Part shown: positions 48,701 to 58,600 of the stretch, one piece after another | Layout of the letters: each line of letters begins with the position of its first letter | How positions within the stretch are numbered: position 1 is the first letter of the stretch | Source: Acidobacteriales bacterium 59-55 | GTDB taxonomy: Bacteria > Acidobacteriota > Terriglobia > Terriglobales > Acidobacteriaceae | Direction: 5' to 3' | Assembly: GCA_001897435.1 (NCBI GenBank) | Contig: MKSV01000007.1 | Coordinates: 248,001-312,000, forward strand | DNA: 64,000 bases | Notes under the pieces: generated by a model | Databases searched by the model: none | What the model was told of the DNA's origin: nothing | The model's input: the letters and a program-made list of their open reading frames with translations, nothing else | Position numbers and translations under genes: made by a program

Positions 48701-49143
48701 TGACTTGAGAGCGCCTCGCCGCCAGTTGCCGCATGTTGTTCCGTCAGCGGGCCGACGGAGAGGGTTTGCTGATCGGAGAGCGTAAGGACAACGGCCGATG
48801 CAGCGCCCGACAGGTTCATGGGCTGAGCGTATCGGACGGTGTGACGATCTACTTCGACCGAGAGATGGTAAAGTCCGGCAGGGATTCCTTCGAATCGAAA
48901 GTGCCCGTCGTCGCCCGTGGTGGCATCGATGTCTTCGTTCTTTCCTTTGAGATGAACGATAGCACCATGCAGCGGCGCACCTGAGGTATTACGCAAGATT
49001 CCTCGCCAAATGATTGGTACAGCGCCTTGTGCCATGGTGCGCGTCGGAACCAAGAAAAAAGCGGATAAGAACGCTATCGTCAGGCCTCTGGAGGGCCATC
49101 GAAACCAGAAATGTGTAATGACCAGTCTTCGCGCTTGCAGCAT
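45727..49143 (-). CDS. TonB-dependent receptor, Oar-like, coupled to GH79-like gene
   Basis: This 1138-residue outer-membrane receptor has a signal peptide (ending near TRTMAQ), a carboxypeptidase-type regulatory beta-sandwich (about 45-130: GILRNTSGAPLHGAIVHLKG), a plug domain (about 145-260, with LPLNKRDFSQLLLLAAG and QFAINGQRGVEAVFAMDGAD) and a long 22-strand-type barrel ending RQIQFSLKLIY. Such Oar/SusC-like receptors import oligosaccharides or other large nutrients by TonB energy. The overlapping GH79-like gene suggests a glucuronide-containing glycan. Its Shine-Dalgarno (GAAGGA) lies inside a small hairpin directly before the ATG. Confidence 0.92.
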   Translation of the reverse strand: MLQARRLVITHFWFRWPSRGLTIAFLSAFFLVPTRTMAQGAVPIIWRGILRNTSGAPLHGAIVHLKGKNEDIDATTGDDGHFRFEGIPAGLYHLSVEVDRHTVRYAQPMNLSGAASAVVLTLSDQQTLSVGPLTEQHAATGGEALSSQTVSELPLNKRDFSQLLLLAAGTMTDTNGATNFTQQFAINGQRGVEAVFAMDGADISDPEMGGSTFSNFNVDAVEEIRSSSGWMPAEIGRGAAGFTNIITRSGSSGFHGSIFEFVRNSAFDARNYFDHASAEHPERIPPFRRNEFGFTNGGPVRIPGLYDGRGKTYYFGQYQGFRQVLGTTQVFPVPTAEERDGRDTTAYPGDTLIVPVDPGIAKILARYPLPNLPTGSFGAHTYATSSKVVTNADQFSIRLDHNLSDRNHLFVRFNFNNLTGPTTNPDQTAIDPSFGVQYIDKQRNLAINFTRTVSPHFTMESSVSVTRSTPSFPTPNRTDPALKFSDGSFEAFNSPGGSVMTAYGNLFQAQQHFTITSARHNLKFGGEVRLNRDTTYYGTSPNGEYDFGGGTAYARSDIASLSGTHDIHIGDPLPDTLTGLLSGSPFVYTVAIAPSYFSNGEHIGVAAINRNAGAIYAQDSWKLNDHFLLDYGIRWEIYTPIAERAKRTAGFLNTGDTQQYVVNPQPGYKTNLNGWGPRVQLTWRASQLLQFHAGGAITVIPPNIWQDNFLTGSTPFTVYPRLTAAKGAPVPFGFQIMPSQLPRAYTPAGVDIFAGGNTKDVAPNTVLDIDRYQKDVAALTPSHVVSPLGLSGIDRSFGNASLYTWTAGLEKAFGTLTADVNYVGTAGVKLPRTSFPNAYPGAGPEFARHTEFDSSGNVIGGFGLENVITATAHSTYHALQASLSGNVAHGGPALQASYTWGKAIDDTSSVSGGLGATGAVAQAYPQNPFDTHPEKGPATFDVGQAFTLSAVQDLHVEYWGLLSRANRKATAGWQILGIATLTSGSPFTVYSGVQQTGAGSNGADRPDQIAKPHLSTSRKIREDYFGLGENNASYFSIPINLPNGTGPNKGRFGTLGRNTFRGPAFYNYDFAFIKDTPFGRRKSGSELINVQFRSEFFNLFNIVTMGLPANTLEGAGFGIISKTAGNSRQIQFSLKLIY

Positions 49144-49160
49144 TACGAAGTGTCCTTCGT
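49144..49160 (-). promoter_or_regulatory. Hairpin enclosing the Shine-Dalgarno of the TonB receptor gene
   Basis: On the minus strand ACGAAG-GACA-CTTCGT forms a 6-bp stem and 4-base loop (49145-49160) ending one base before the ATG. The probable Shine-Dalgarno GAAGGA (49158 to 49153) is partly in the stem, nine bases from the start. It could dampen translation. Confidence 0.4.
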
Positions 49161-49260
49161 TTGGAAGTATTTTAGTTGTTCTATATTACCTATCCCTTGT
49201 AACACTTAATTCGAGGTGCGTTCGCCATCACGCGTGGAGACTTAGGCGAGCGGCCTTACA

Positions 49261-51069
49261 ATGAAATTGTCTGAGCGGAGGGCCGACAGCGGCCGCAGCA
49301 AAGGTATAGTGGCATTCAGGAATATGAATAACCGATCTGCCAACATTCCCTATTTAGCCGACATTGCGACATCTGCCGCTCTTGATGCCTGCGAGATGCG
49401 CTCGTTGCAGATGAGAATCGGCAAGCAATTTTGCAGAGTGCTGGCTGCCGCCATGGTCCTTGTGATCTTGCTGCTTCCGGCAGCGGTCGCGCAGCAAGTA
49501 TCTCCAAAGTATTTTGGCGGAGCACACATACAAGGGACGGTTATTAGCGTCGACGGAAAGCCGGTAAGCGAAGCCACAGTTAGTCTCGAAAAGAAGGGCT
49601 CTCCGGATATTGTCGAGACAAAGACGAATGCCACTGGTGGCTTTGAGTTTTCGTCGCTCTCAAGCGGAAGCTATCGGTTAAGCGCAAAGAAATCGGGATT
49701 GCATAGCCACCCCGCTGAGGTGATGGCCTCCGCGGGAAAGAGTTCAGAAAAGGTCAGCCTGGTCCTCCAGGATACTGAGTCGCCTCCGGGTTCCGGTGCG
49801 TCTTCGGCAACTGGAGCGCCAGTCATGGAATTCACCGACAAGCCGAACTTTACCATTGCGGGTGTTACCGACTGGACCGCAGTCGGTGGCCATGGATCGG
49901 ATTCCGCGTTGCGAACGAGTGAATCACTCGCCAGCGAGACTGCTGCGCTTAAGCCTGAAGACGCCGGTCAAAAGGCAGCAGGCAGTTCCGAGGAAAAGAA
50001 ATCTGAGAGACAACTGCGTGCGGGACTCGCGAGCGATCCCCACAGCTTCAATGCAAATCATCTGCTTGGAAGATTTTATCTCCGTACCGATCGATATTCA
50101 GAAGCTATTCCGCTGTTGGAGAGTGCCTATCGGATTGATCCGTCCGATGGGGGGAATCAATATGATCTGGCGCTGGCATACGAAGGAAGCGGTGACCTCG
50201 TGCAGGCTCGCAAGCGCGTTAGTGAATTATTAGCAAAGCATCCCAGCGCCGATTTGCATCGACTTGCGGGTAAGTTGGACGAGAAGTCAGGCGATCCTCT
50301 GTCCGCTGTCAACGAATATGCGATGGCGGCAGAACTTGATCCGAGCGAGCAGAACTACTTTGAATGGGGCTCTGAGTTACTTCTCCATCGTGCTGTCTGG
50401 CAGGCGCAGGAGGTCTTTCGCAAGGGAGCGAATGCCTATCCCAAATCTGAGAGAATGCTGATGGCGCTCGGCACCGCACTCTTTGCCGGCGCTCGCTATG
50501 AAGAGGCGGCCCTTCGCCTGTGCGACGCTTCTGACCTGAATCCCGCGGACTCCAATCCCTACATCTTTTTGGGAAAGATCGAGATGGCTGCGCCTAATGC
50601 TTTAGCATGCGTTCAGCCCAGGCTGTATCGCTTTGTGCAGGAACAGCCCGGAAGTTCCACCGCCAACTACTTGTACGCGATGTCAATCCTGAAGCATCAG
50701 GAACAGTCGCCTGACAAACAGGCGGTGCAACACGCAGTAGCTTTGCTGACGAAGGCGGTGACGATTGATTCCAAGTGCAGTGAGGCCTACCTGCAACTCG
50801 GAATTATTTCTGCATCGCAGAGCGACCAGGACAAGGCAATTGGTTTTTACGAGAAGGCAATCGAAGCGAATCCCCAACTTGCCGATGCCTACTACCGGCT
50901 GGGAGCGGCTTATGACCGGACCGGTCAATCGGCAAAGGCAAAACGAGAGTTCGGGCTTCACGACCAAATTAAGCGACAACAAGCAGAAGACACTGAACGG
51001 CAGCGGCGAGAGATCAAACAGTTTCTGATCGTTCAGCCGGGAAAGACTGCCGGCCAAGGAGTTAAGTGA
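49261..51069 (+). CDS. Exported protein with carboxypeptidase-type regulatory domain and TPRs
   Basis: The 602-residue frame contains an internal signal sequence (FCRVLAAAMVLVILLLPAAVAQQ, about residues 57-79), so the true start may be ATG 49396 or 49411; none has a strong ribosome site and I give the longest frame. A carboxypeptidase-type regulatory domain follows (about 88-165: IQGTVISVDGKPVSEATVSL), then a linker and about nine TPR units (250-590). The regulatory domain matches those at the N-terminus of the Oar-like receptors. It probably acts in the periplasm as a scaffold. It is divergent from the TonB/GH79 operon and convergent with the CRTAC1 gene. Confidence 0.78.
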   Translation: MKLSERRADSGRSKGIVAFRNMNNRSANIPYLADIATSAALDACEMRSLQMRIGKQFCRVLAAAMVLVILLLPAAVAQQVSPKYFGGAHIQGTVISVDGKPVSEATVSLEKKGSPDIVETKTNATGGFEFSSLSSGSYRLSAKKSGLHSHPAEVMASAGKSSEKVSLVLQDTESPPGSGASSATGAPVMEFTDKPNFTIAGVTDWTAVGGHGSDSALRTSESLASETAALKPEDAGQKAAGSSEEKKSERQLRAGLASDPHSFNANHLLGRFYLRTDRYSEAIPLLESAYRIDPSDGGNQYDLALAYEGSGDLVQARKRVSELLAKHPSADLHRLAGKLDEKSGDPLSAVNEYAMAAELDPSEQNYFEWGSELLLHRAVWQAQEVFRKGANAYPKSERMLMALGTALFAGARYEEAALRLCDASDLNPADSNPYIFLGKIEMAAPNALACVQPRLYRFVQEQPGSSTANYLYAMSILKHQEQSPDKQAVQHAVALLTKAVTIDSKCSEAYLQLGIISASQSDQDKAIGFYEKAIEANPQLADAYYRLGAAYDRTGQSAKAKREFGLHDQIKRQQAEDTERQRREIKQFLIVQPGKTAGQGVK

Positions 51070-51105
51070 GAGAACAAGCCGGTTCGCCCGCTCGGCAGAG
51101 GAACG

Positions 51106-52887
51106 CTACGTCGATTTTGGCTTGAAGGAAGCAACGATGCCATCGCCTTCGCGAATCGTGAGTATCTGGTTTGCCTTGACCTTGGCGAATTTTTCGACCT
51201 TTTGTGTCGTTGGCCACTTCACTTCAATCAGGTCCACGATCTCCGCCTTTCCAATGCCGAAGTGAAGCCGCAAGTCGCTTTGTGACATGACGCTGGTGCC
51301 GCTGTGCACCTCGTCCATCTGGATATGTTTTCCGGTGATGACCCTCGCGCGCGCGCCGATCGCCGTGCGATTGCATTTAGTCCCGACCAGCTTGATCTTG
51401 ATCCAGTTCTGCTTATTGCCTCCGTCATTGCGAAGAAGCGAGGGCAGATCGTTCAGATTGAGCACCAGCGCATCCATATTGCCGTTGTTGTTGTAGTCTC
51501 CAAAGGCCGCGCCACGGCTGGAAAAATGCTCGCTGATTCCCGGACCCATCTCCGCGGAGACATCCTTGAAGGTGCCATTGCCAAGATTTTTGTACACTAG
51601 TCGCGGATTTTTGAATGACTCGCCGAAGTTATAGCGATCGACCTCCGGGTATACGTGTCCATTGACCTGAAGGATGTCCTTCCATCCGTCGTTGTCGTAG
51701 TCGATGAATCCGCACCCCCATGCCACATAGCGGTTGTTGACTGCAATGCCTGAAGGAGAGGTTACATCGGTAAAAGTCCCGTCGCCGTTGTTGTGGTACA
51801 GGTTGCAGGTGTCATCCACGAAGTTGGTCTTGAAGATGTCGAACCATCCGTCGCAATCATAGTCGGCCACAGCGACACCCATGCCGGCCTGCTCGTGCCC
51901 ATCGTTGTTGTAGGCGCAACCTGCCATCACCGCAATATCGGTGAAGGTGCCGTCGTGATTGTTCTTGAAGAGAATGCTCGGCTCCGAGTCGACGGCAATG
52001 TAAATGTCGGGCCATCCATCGTTGTCAAAATCGTAGGACACGGGCGTGATCGAGTAGCGCGGACCGGGTTTCAAAATCCCCGATCGCTCGGAGACATCGG
52101 TAAAAGTTCCGTCGCCATTGTTGTGATAGAGAAGGTTGTCGCCGCCCGGAAGACCTCGTGGTCCGCACATGATCGGGACGCCCTTCCACTGGCAGTAACT
52201 CGTCTCGTTTGCAGGAGGGATCGTATTTGGATCCAGCTTGATGTAGTTGCATACGAACAGATCGAGATGGCCGTCGCGGTCATAGTCGAGAAAAGTGCAG
52301 CCTGATCCCCAACGCCCTTTTTCCTGGTAGAGTCCGGCCTTACGGGTCACATCCGTGAAGGTGCCGTTTCCGTTGTTGCGAAAGAGGATGTTGTGTCCCC
52401 AGAAGCAGCAGAACAAGTCGTCCCATCCATCGTTGTCATAGTCGCCCACGCAGACGCCGGTCTGCCATCCGGTAATCCCCAGCCCTGACTTCTCTGTTAC
52501 ATCGCTAAATGTGCCGTCGCGATTGTTCTTGTACAGGTGCGATATTGGCGCTTTCCCAGGCGGCCATGTCGTATCGAGCCGGTTGCCATTCGTGAGATAG
52601 ATATCCAGCCACCCATCGTTGTCGTAGTCGAAGAAAGCCACCCCGCTTCCTTTAGTCTCGATGATGGACCGCTTGTGCTCAATGCCACCCCAGACGTTGG
52701 GGACGTTGAGACCGGCTTGCTGAGCCACATCCACAAAATGAACCTCGGATCCAGTTGATGCCGAAGTCGCCGCTTCCACTGTTAGCGGGTACTTCCATCT
52801 CCACAGCGGAGTTGTCAGTGCATCCGTCAATGCACCGCCAAGTACAAAGAGGGAAGACCCAAGGAAGCGCCGGCGCGGAAAGATCAT
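51106..52887 (-). CDS. Tat-exported CRTAC1 family protein (FG-GAP propeller plus ASPIC/UnbV)
   Basis: This 593-residue protein starts with a Tat-like signal (MIFPRRRFLGSSLFVLGGAL). Seven calcium-loop motifs of the DYDNDGWLDIYLTN type are spread over about residues 80-480, fitting a seven-bladed FG-GAP/VCBS propeller. The C-terminal ASPIC/UnbV domain follows (about 495-585: NWIKIKLVGTKCNRTAIGAR, then LHFGIGKAEIVDLIEVKWP). Proteins of this architecture are exported; their molecular function is not established. It lies 171 bases after the 854-residue TPR gene and is probably the last gene of that unit. Confidence 0.9.
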   Translation of the reverse strand: MIFPRRRFLGSSLFVLGGALTDALTTPLWRWKYPLTVEAATSASTGSEVHFVDVAQQAGLNVPNVWGGIEHKRSIIETKGSGVAFFDYDNDGWLDIYLTNGNRLDTTWPPGKAPISHLYKNNRDGTFSDVTEKSGLGITGWQTGVCVGDYDNDGWDDLFCCFWGHNILFRNNGNGTFTDVTRKAGLYQEKGRWGSGCTFLDYDRDGHLDLFVCNYIKLDPNTIPPANETSYCQWKGVPIMCGPRGLPGGDNLLYHNNGDGTFTDVSERSGILKPGPRYSITPVSYDFDNDGWPDIYIAVDSEPSILFKNNHDGTFTDIAVMAGCAYNNDGHEQAGMGVAVADYDCDGWFDIFKTNFVDDTCNLYHNNGDGTFTDVTSPSGIAVNNRYVAWGCGFIDYDNDGWKDILQVNGHVYPEVDRYNFGESFKNPRLVYKNLGNGTFKDVSAEMGPGISEHFSSRGAAFGDYNNNGNMDALVLNLNDLPSLLRNDGGNKQNWIKIKLVGTKCNRTAIGARARVITGKHIQMDEVHSGTSVMSQSDLRLHFGIGKAEIVDLIEVKWPTTQKVEKFAKVKANQILTIREGDGIVASFKPKST

Positions 52888-53058
52888 AGGTGAGAGCCAT
52901 TATAGCGACAGAATTCCGTTTCGCAGAAGACGCCTCGAGTTCAACGATTCATGGCAATTCTGTTCCGGCGGGGAGCTGCTGACGTCGGTTTTTCTTCAGA
53001 GCCCCGAGAGCAAGTTGCGGCGTTCGTTTGCGCCAGACTCACCATTCAGTGGAGTCTT

Positions 53059-55623
53059 TTATAGCGTTTTGTCGGCAAGATAGAGTGCAATTTGAAGCAA
53101 TTGCATCTTCTTCGAATTCGACAACGGTTCGTCGCCGGTTGGAGCAGTTACAGGAGCTTGCGCCAGGGTCTCTTCAATCCGGGTTACATTCAGACCTCTT
53201 CGTGCGCTGCTGTTCTTGAATCGATCCAATACCTCTTTGGCCTTGGCTATCTGACCGGTTTGATAGTAGAAAACGCCCAGCGTCGAATAGCTTCCCGGCC
53301 ACTCCGGCAACATCTCCACGGCGCGCTCCAATTGAGTGGCCGCGTCCGAAGTATTGCCTTCCAGCGCCGAAGTCAATCCCAGTCCCCATATGATCTTTCC
53401 CGATCCCGGGATACGGGTTTGACCTTTCAAAAGCGTTTGCTTCGCGGCCGCGATATTATTTTCGCGAAACTGCAGAAGCGCCAGCGAAAGATAGTCCCGG
53501 TCATTGTCAGGATTGCGGGCGATGGCACTGCGGTATATCTCCTCGGCTCGCGCAGAATCGCCCTGACGGGCGTAAATATCTCCCAGCAAAGCAAGGTAGG
53601 AGTCGTCCTTCTGACCTTGCGGTGAAACCTGCATGGCAGCATCCAGCGCATTCTTATAAAGCCCTTTGTGGAAGTATGCATTCGCAAGATCGAAACTGAT
53701 ATCGTCCGATCCAGGTGTGGCCTGCTGTGCTGCCTGGAAGTGCTGTATAGCAGCGTCATAGAAGCCGTATCGAGCTAACAGAACGCCGGTCCCCGTCAGG
53801 GTTCGGGAGTCTCCTGGCCGCGCTTTGTCGAGCTGCGCGATTGTGCTTTCGGCGTCTTCAACTTTGCCGGCCTTTAGATAGGCCTCAGCCAGCGCGTACA
53901 AGACTTCAGGCTGATCGGGATGCAACTTGAGCTGCGCGACTAATTCAGTGATGTCCTGTTGAGCGCGCGCCTTTGGAGCCAGCGCCGAGCGGCTATTTAG
54001 GTAATCGAAGAGGTGCTCATAAGGATGCGACGTGGCGGAAGCGTCTTTGGAGAGAGCTTGAAACTGGGCCATGTCCCGCTCCGCTGCTGCGGTCTGATGC
54101 AGGCTCTTTTCTGCCATCGCCAACTTGTAGTATCCGGTCGCCGGGCTGCTGCTCACTTTCACATATCGTCTCAGCAACACTGCCGCTTCAGAAAATTTCT
54201 TGCTTTCCATGCGAAGGTTCGCCAGTTCCAGCAGCGCCTCGGGATAGTCAGGATCGGACCGGAGAACCTTGAGGAAGATGGCTTCCGCTCCCACAGAATT
54301 TCCCTGCAACTTTGCGATATAGCCGAGTTGGAATGAACAGAAATTATTGTGGGGCTCCAGCTTGAGCCCATTTTGGAAATCCTGTCTGGCATCGTCAAAC
54401 CTTCCCAGACGAATGTTTGAAAGTCCGAGAAAGGAATTGGCCCGCGCCGAAGGCTCGGCTTTAATCAGCTTGTTGAAGGTCTCGATGGATTTGTTGATTT
54501 TTTCTGACCTGAAATAACTCTCGCCCAGAGCTGAGAGAAGATCGGAGCGGTCCGGTGCCACTTTCAGGGCCTCTTCCAACAGCGGTATCGCATCTTCGTA
54601 ATATTTTTGCGACATGCTGATCTCGGCCATGAGATAGAGGATGTTCGGATTTCCGGGCGTCGCCTTATTGGCTCGAACCAACAAATCCAGCGCATCCAGA
54701 GGCCGCGATTCATTTCTGTAAACCTGCGCCAGCAGATATTGCGTCTCCGTGGATTCGGGCTTCAGTTTGAGTGCGCGGGCTAGCGCAAGCTCTGCCTTGG
54801 CATTGTCGCCACCCAGGAGCGATGCCTCCCCGAGATTGAAGAGGATCTCAAAGGTTTGCGGCTTCAATGCATCTGCTTTTTCCAACTCAAGCTGGGCGGC
54901 CTTGTACTGTTTTTCCGAGGCAAGCAGGACGCCAAGGGAAAAATGCAGCTGAACGTCATCTTTGTTCTCCGCTGACAAGCGAGTTGCCAGCCGCAGCGCC
55001 TCTGCCGTTCGCTTACTTTGCAGGTAGGCCCGAATCAGATTGAGATTTGTTTCGAGGCTGGCGGGGTGGACACGCTCAAACCGTACAATCGCCTCGGCCG
55101 GCGATCCCTTATCCAACAGAAGCAGGCCGAGATTGTAGTTTGCATCCCGATTTTCCGGGTCGAGCCGCAGAACCGTCCGGAACTCTTTCTCGGCCAGGCT
55201 AAGCTGCTTGTCGGCCAGGTAGACATTGCCGAGGTTATTGTGGGTCTTGGTGGAGTTGGGAGCAAGCTTTAGCGCTTTGTGAAATGCATCGAGAGCATTT
55301 GGATAATTGCGCTCTTCGCTCTCGATAATGCCCAGCAGATTGTAGCCTTCAACGGAGGGGCTGTGCTGAAGCTCGTCGAGCGTCATGGCCTTCGCCTCTT
55401 CAAGACGGCCCTGATGGACGAGTGCTTCCTCCTGTTGCAGACTTGCAGGAGGCTGTGAAGAGGGTCGCTGTGCCACGCACGCGATGGGAACCAAGAAGGC
55501 TAGAAAGAGGGCGAGCGTGCCGGTTGCACGCCTTAACTCTATGGCGACTGTCGGCTCGCTCGGAGCTGCGGCGTGAAGCTCCTGCTGTCTTCGTAGCTTC
55601 GAATAATCAGACAGCATGGTCAT
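53059..55623 (-). CDS. Large exported or membrane-anchored TPR protein
   Basis: This 854-residue protein has an N-terminal hydrophobic helix (GTLALFLAFLVPIACVAQ, about 35-52) that can serve as signal or anchor. The rest is an almost continuous series of about twenty TPR-type helical repeats, for example HNNLGNVYLADKQLSLAEKE and NYNLGLLLLDKGSPAEAIVR. No enzymatic domain is visible, so it is likely a periplasmic interaction scaffold. The ATG at 55623 overlaps the stop of the upstream CRTAC1-thioredoxin-TPR gene (ATGA), which decides the start and shows translational coupling; a second ATG lies at 55617. Confidence 0.88.
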   Translation of the reverse strand: MTMLSDYSKLRRQQELHAAAPSEPTVAIELRRATGTLALFLAFLVPIACVAQRPSSQPPASLQQEEALVHQGRLEEAKAMTLDELQHSPSVEGYNLLGIIESEERNYPNALDAFHKALKLAPNSTKTHNNLGNVYLADKQLSLAEKEFRTVLRLDPENRDANYNLGLLLLDKGSPAEAIVRFERVHPASLETNLNLIRAYLQSKRTAEALRLATRLSAENKDDVQLHFSLGVLLASEKQYKAAQLELEKADALKPQTFEILFNLGEASLLGGDNAKAELALARALKLKPESTETQYLLAQVYRNESRPLDALDLLVRANKATPGNPNILYLMAEISMSQKYYEDAIPLLEEALKVAPDRSDLLSALGESYFRSEKINKSIETFNKLIKAEPSARANSFLGLSNIRLGRFDDARQDFQNGLKLEPHNNFCSFQLGYIAKLQGNSVGAEAIFLKVLRSDPDYPEALLELANLRMESKKFSEAAVLLRRYVKVSSSPATGYYKLAMAEKSLHQTAAAERDMAQFQALSKDASATSHPYEHLFDYLNSRSALAPKARAQQDITELVAQLKLHPDQPEVLYALAEAYLKAGKVEDAESTIAQLDKARPGDSRTLTGTGVLLARYGFYDAAIQHFQAAQQATPGSDDISFDLANAYFHKGLYKNALDAAMQVSPQGQKDDSYLALLGDIYARQGDSARAEEIYRSAIARNPDNDRDYLSLALLQFRENNIAAAKQTLLKGQTRIPGSGKIIWGLGLTSALEGNTSDAATQLERAVEMLPEWPGSYSTLGVFYYQTGQIAKAKEVLDRFKNSSARRGLNVTRIEETLAQAPVTAPTGDEPLSNSKKMQLLQIALYLADKTL

Positions 55624-58600
55624 CGCAATATATCCATTGCCTGTTTTGCCCGCAAATTCTGAGGCTGTACGCGCAGCAGGCCCACTAAAACCCCTCTCGC
55701 TTTGTCCTTGTTGCCTTGTATCGCATAGAGGCGGGCAAGGTTGAGGTAGGCCTGATCATTATTTGGTACAAGCCTGATTCCGGTCTTGAACTGCTCTTCA
55801 GCCTTTTCGTAGTTCTGTAGCCGCACGTAGACAATGCCAAGATTGTTCAAGGCTTCGGAATATGCTGGGCGAAGCTCGATTGCTTTCTGCAAATAGCCTG
55901 CTGCGCGCGGTAGTTGATTCTGTTGAGCGTAAAGCATGCCGAGGCTGTAATTCACTTCGGGATCATCGGGTTGAATTCCGAGCGCCTGACTCAGGCACTC
56001 CTCTGCCTTCGTGAAATCTCCCTTCCGTCGATAGACATTGCCTAGATTCAAGAGAGCGATCTCATAACCCGGTCGAAGCTGCAGGGCCCGCTGAAAATTT
56101 TCTACGGCCTGGTCGGGATGGCCTTCCTGCGCAGAGATCATTCCCAGGTTATTCCATGCTTCCGGGTAGTTGGGGCGAAGCTTCAAGGTCTGTTCCAGAT
56201 AGCGGCGCGCCTGTTCGAGATCGTTCCTGCGCAGGTTGAGCGTCCCCAGGTTGTAGTACCCCTCCGGGTCATCGGGTTTGGAGGCAATCACCTGCTGGAA
56301 AGACTCTGCCGCCTGATCGAGATAACCATGCTGGAACAGCGCCACGCCATAGGTAAAGTCGTTGCGTTGGAAGGAGCCCTGGTAGAGTTGGCCCTTGAAT
56401 GGAATCGCCCGCTGCACTCGTTCGGCAACCGTTGTGGGAGCGGTTCTCACATCCTCCAGCACACGCGCAGGATCGATGGAGCCCTGGTAAATCTTGACGA
56501 TCATCCCGTCCTTGTCCAACAGGAGGGACGTAGGTAGTGCCAGATCTCTGCGGCGGTCGAATAGATAGCGATAGATGATGTTGTAGATGCCGGCGATCTC
56601 TTCCGTTGCGAAGACAACAGGAAAGGAAAGCCGCTCCCCGGTTGCCATCGACCGCGCGGCAGCAATATCGGCCGGGTCGTCGATGTTCACCGCAACAATA
56701 TCCAGATAGCCAGCCGTAAACGCAGATCGATGTTGGTGGAGTTGTCTCAACTGCTCGCGGCAGAGGGGCGCTGTCGTAGCCCAGAAGTTGAGCAGGACGA
56801 AGCCGCCTTTAAACTGGCGAAGCTCCCGTGTATTGCCTGCAAGGTCCGGCAATGAAAAGTCGGGGGCTTTCAATGGTGCAATCAGCCACGTCTCGGCATG
56901 AGCCGGTAGGGGATCCAGCGTCGGCGGTGGCTCCGCTTGCGCATAGGACTTAGGCGCCGAAGCGAAGGCTTTGGCCACGAACAAGTGGTTGCCTTCTTCA
57001 ATCTCAATACGGTGATTCGCGGGCAGCGACTCAAATTGTTGCGTAAGCCCGCTTGGCCAGCGCACCGTTGCCTTCAATGTGCCTTCCGGCTTGCCCAATC
57101 CGAAGAAGACTTCCTTGGAGTGTTGCGCCAGAAAACCGGAGCCCGCCTGTAGATATTTTGTCTGGCGAAGAGTGCCCGCCTCTACCGTGATGGCGGCTCC
57201 GATCGCATCGCGATTGCTCTTGTGTCCCCGCAATCGGAATGCGATGGAGTCGCCCAGATGTTTCATCGCATTGTGCAGAATTCTCAACTGAGGAGCATTC
57301 CGGCTTTTGAGAATCACCTCCAGCCGTCCATCATGGTCGATATCGGCGAGCGCAAAGGAGCGGCTGTCCTCAAGAAAATCCAGCCCCGTAACGCCGGAGA
57401 CCTCGGAAAAGGTGCCATCGCGATTGTTCGCGAGCATGACATTCCTTTCGTAGGCGTTCCATGAACTGTCCGATCGGATCAACTCATTGATGGCATTCCA
57501 TCCGTGCTCGTAGGCCAGTGAAGCCGTGCCGTCCTCGGGCGATTTTGCTACCACCTGCCGCCAGAAAAAGCTCGCGATATCGTTCCGGTCGACAGCAGAG
57601 ATGTATCCGTTTGTGACATAGAGGTCGGAGTAGCCGTCATGATCGAAGTCCCAGAAGTCCGCGGACCACGACCATCGGCCCATCGCCACTCCAGCCTGCT
57701 GACCGATGTTCTGAAACTTTCCATTACCATCGTTGCGATAGAGGGCATTCCCTCGTGCGTGCCGCTGGTAGAGTGCGCGGATGTTCTGCGGTGCAGCCTG
57801 GTGAAACTGCGCCTGCTCCGAAACCCTCTGTCCGGCGGCCTCCCACATGCTTGTGATGTAGATGTCCTGCCGTCCGTCGTTATTGAAGTCAGACCAGCAG
57901 GCGCTCATTCCGGCGCCCACATCTTCGATGCGAGACTCCTTTGAAGCGACGGTAAATGTTCCATCTCCGTTGTTGCGATACAACTGAGAGCTGCCGAAGT
58001 CGTTCGCGATGGTCAGATCGGGGTGACCGTTGGAGTTTGAGTCTCCCCAGGCGCACGCAAAACTGTACCGGTCGTTTTCTACGTTCAAACCCGCGGCATC
58101 AGTCTTTTCTACAAAGTGCCCATTGCCTTCGTTATGCAAGAGGCAATTCGGGGGTCCATTGCGGGCATCGTAATAGGGAACCGGATAGTGATACTGGTCC
58201 AGCCCCAGATAGTACATATACGTGCAGAAGAAGATGTCGAGACGACCGTCGCCATCGTAGTCGGCGATTGCTGCATGAGTGAACGTTCCTTGAGGCGCGC
58301 GCGCAAATTTGAAGGCATCGCGCTTGAGCGAAAAGGTCCCGTCTCCCTGATTCACAAAGAGCAGGGGACCACTGCCGCAGACGACCAGAAGGTCTTGGAG
58401 TCCTCTGTTGTCGAAGTCGGCAAACAGGGCGCACGCCGCATTATCGAGCGCGCCCACACCGGCCTTCTCGGTGACATCCTCAAAGGTGCCATCGCCACGG
58501 TTGCGGTAAAGGCGGTTCGGCAGCCCCGCCGGCTGACAGACGTAGAAATCATCGAACCCATCGTTGTCATAATCGCCTGCTGCTACGCCGTTATTGCCGT

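Noticed and set aside
49196-49208. TTGTAACACTTAA as a second LacI-type operator
   Set aside because: Only one half-site matches; the second arm and the central CG are missing.
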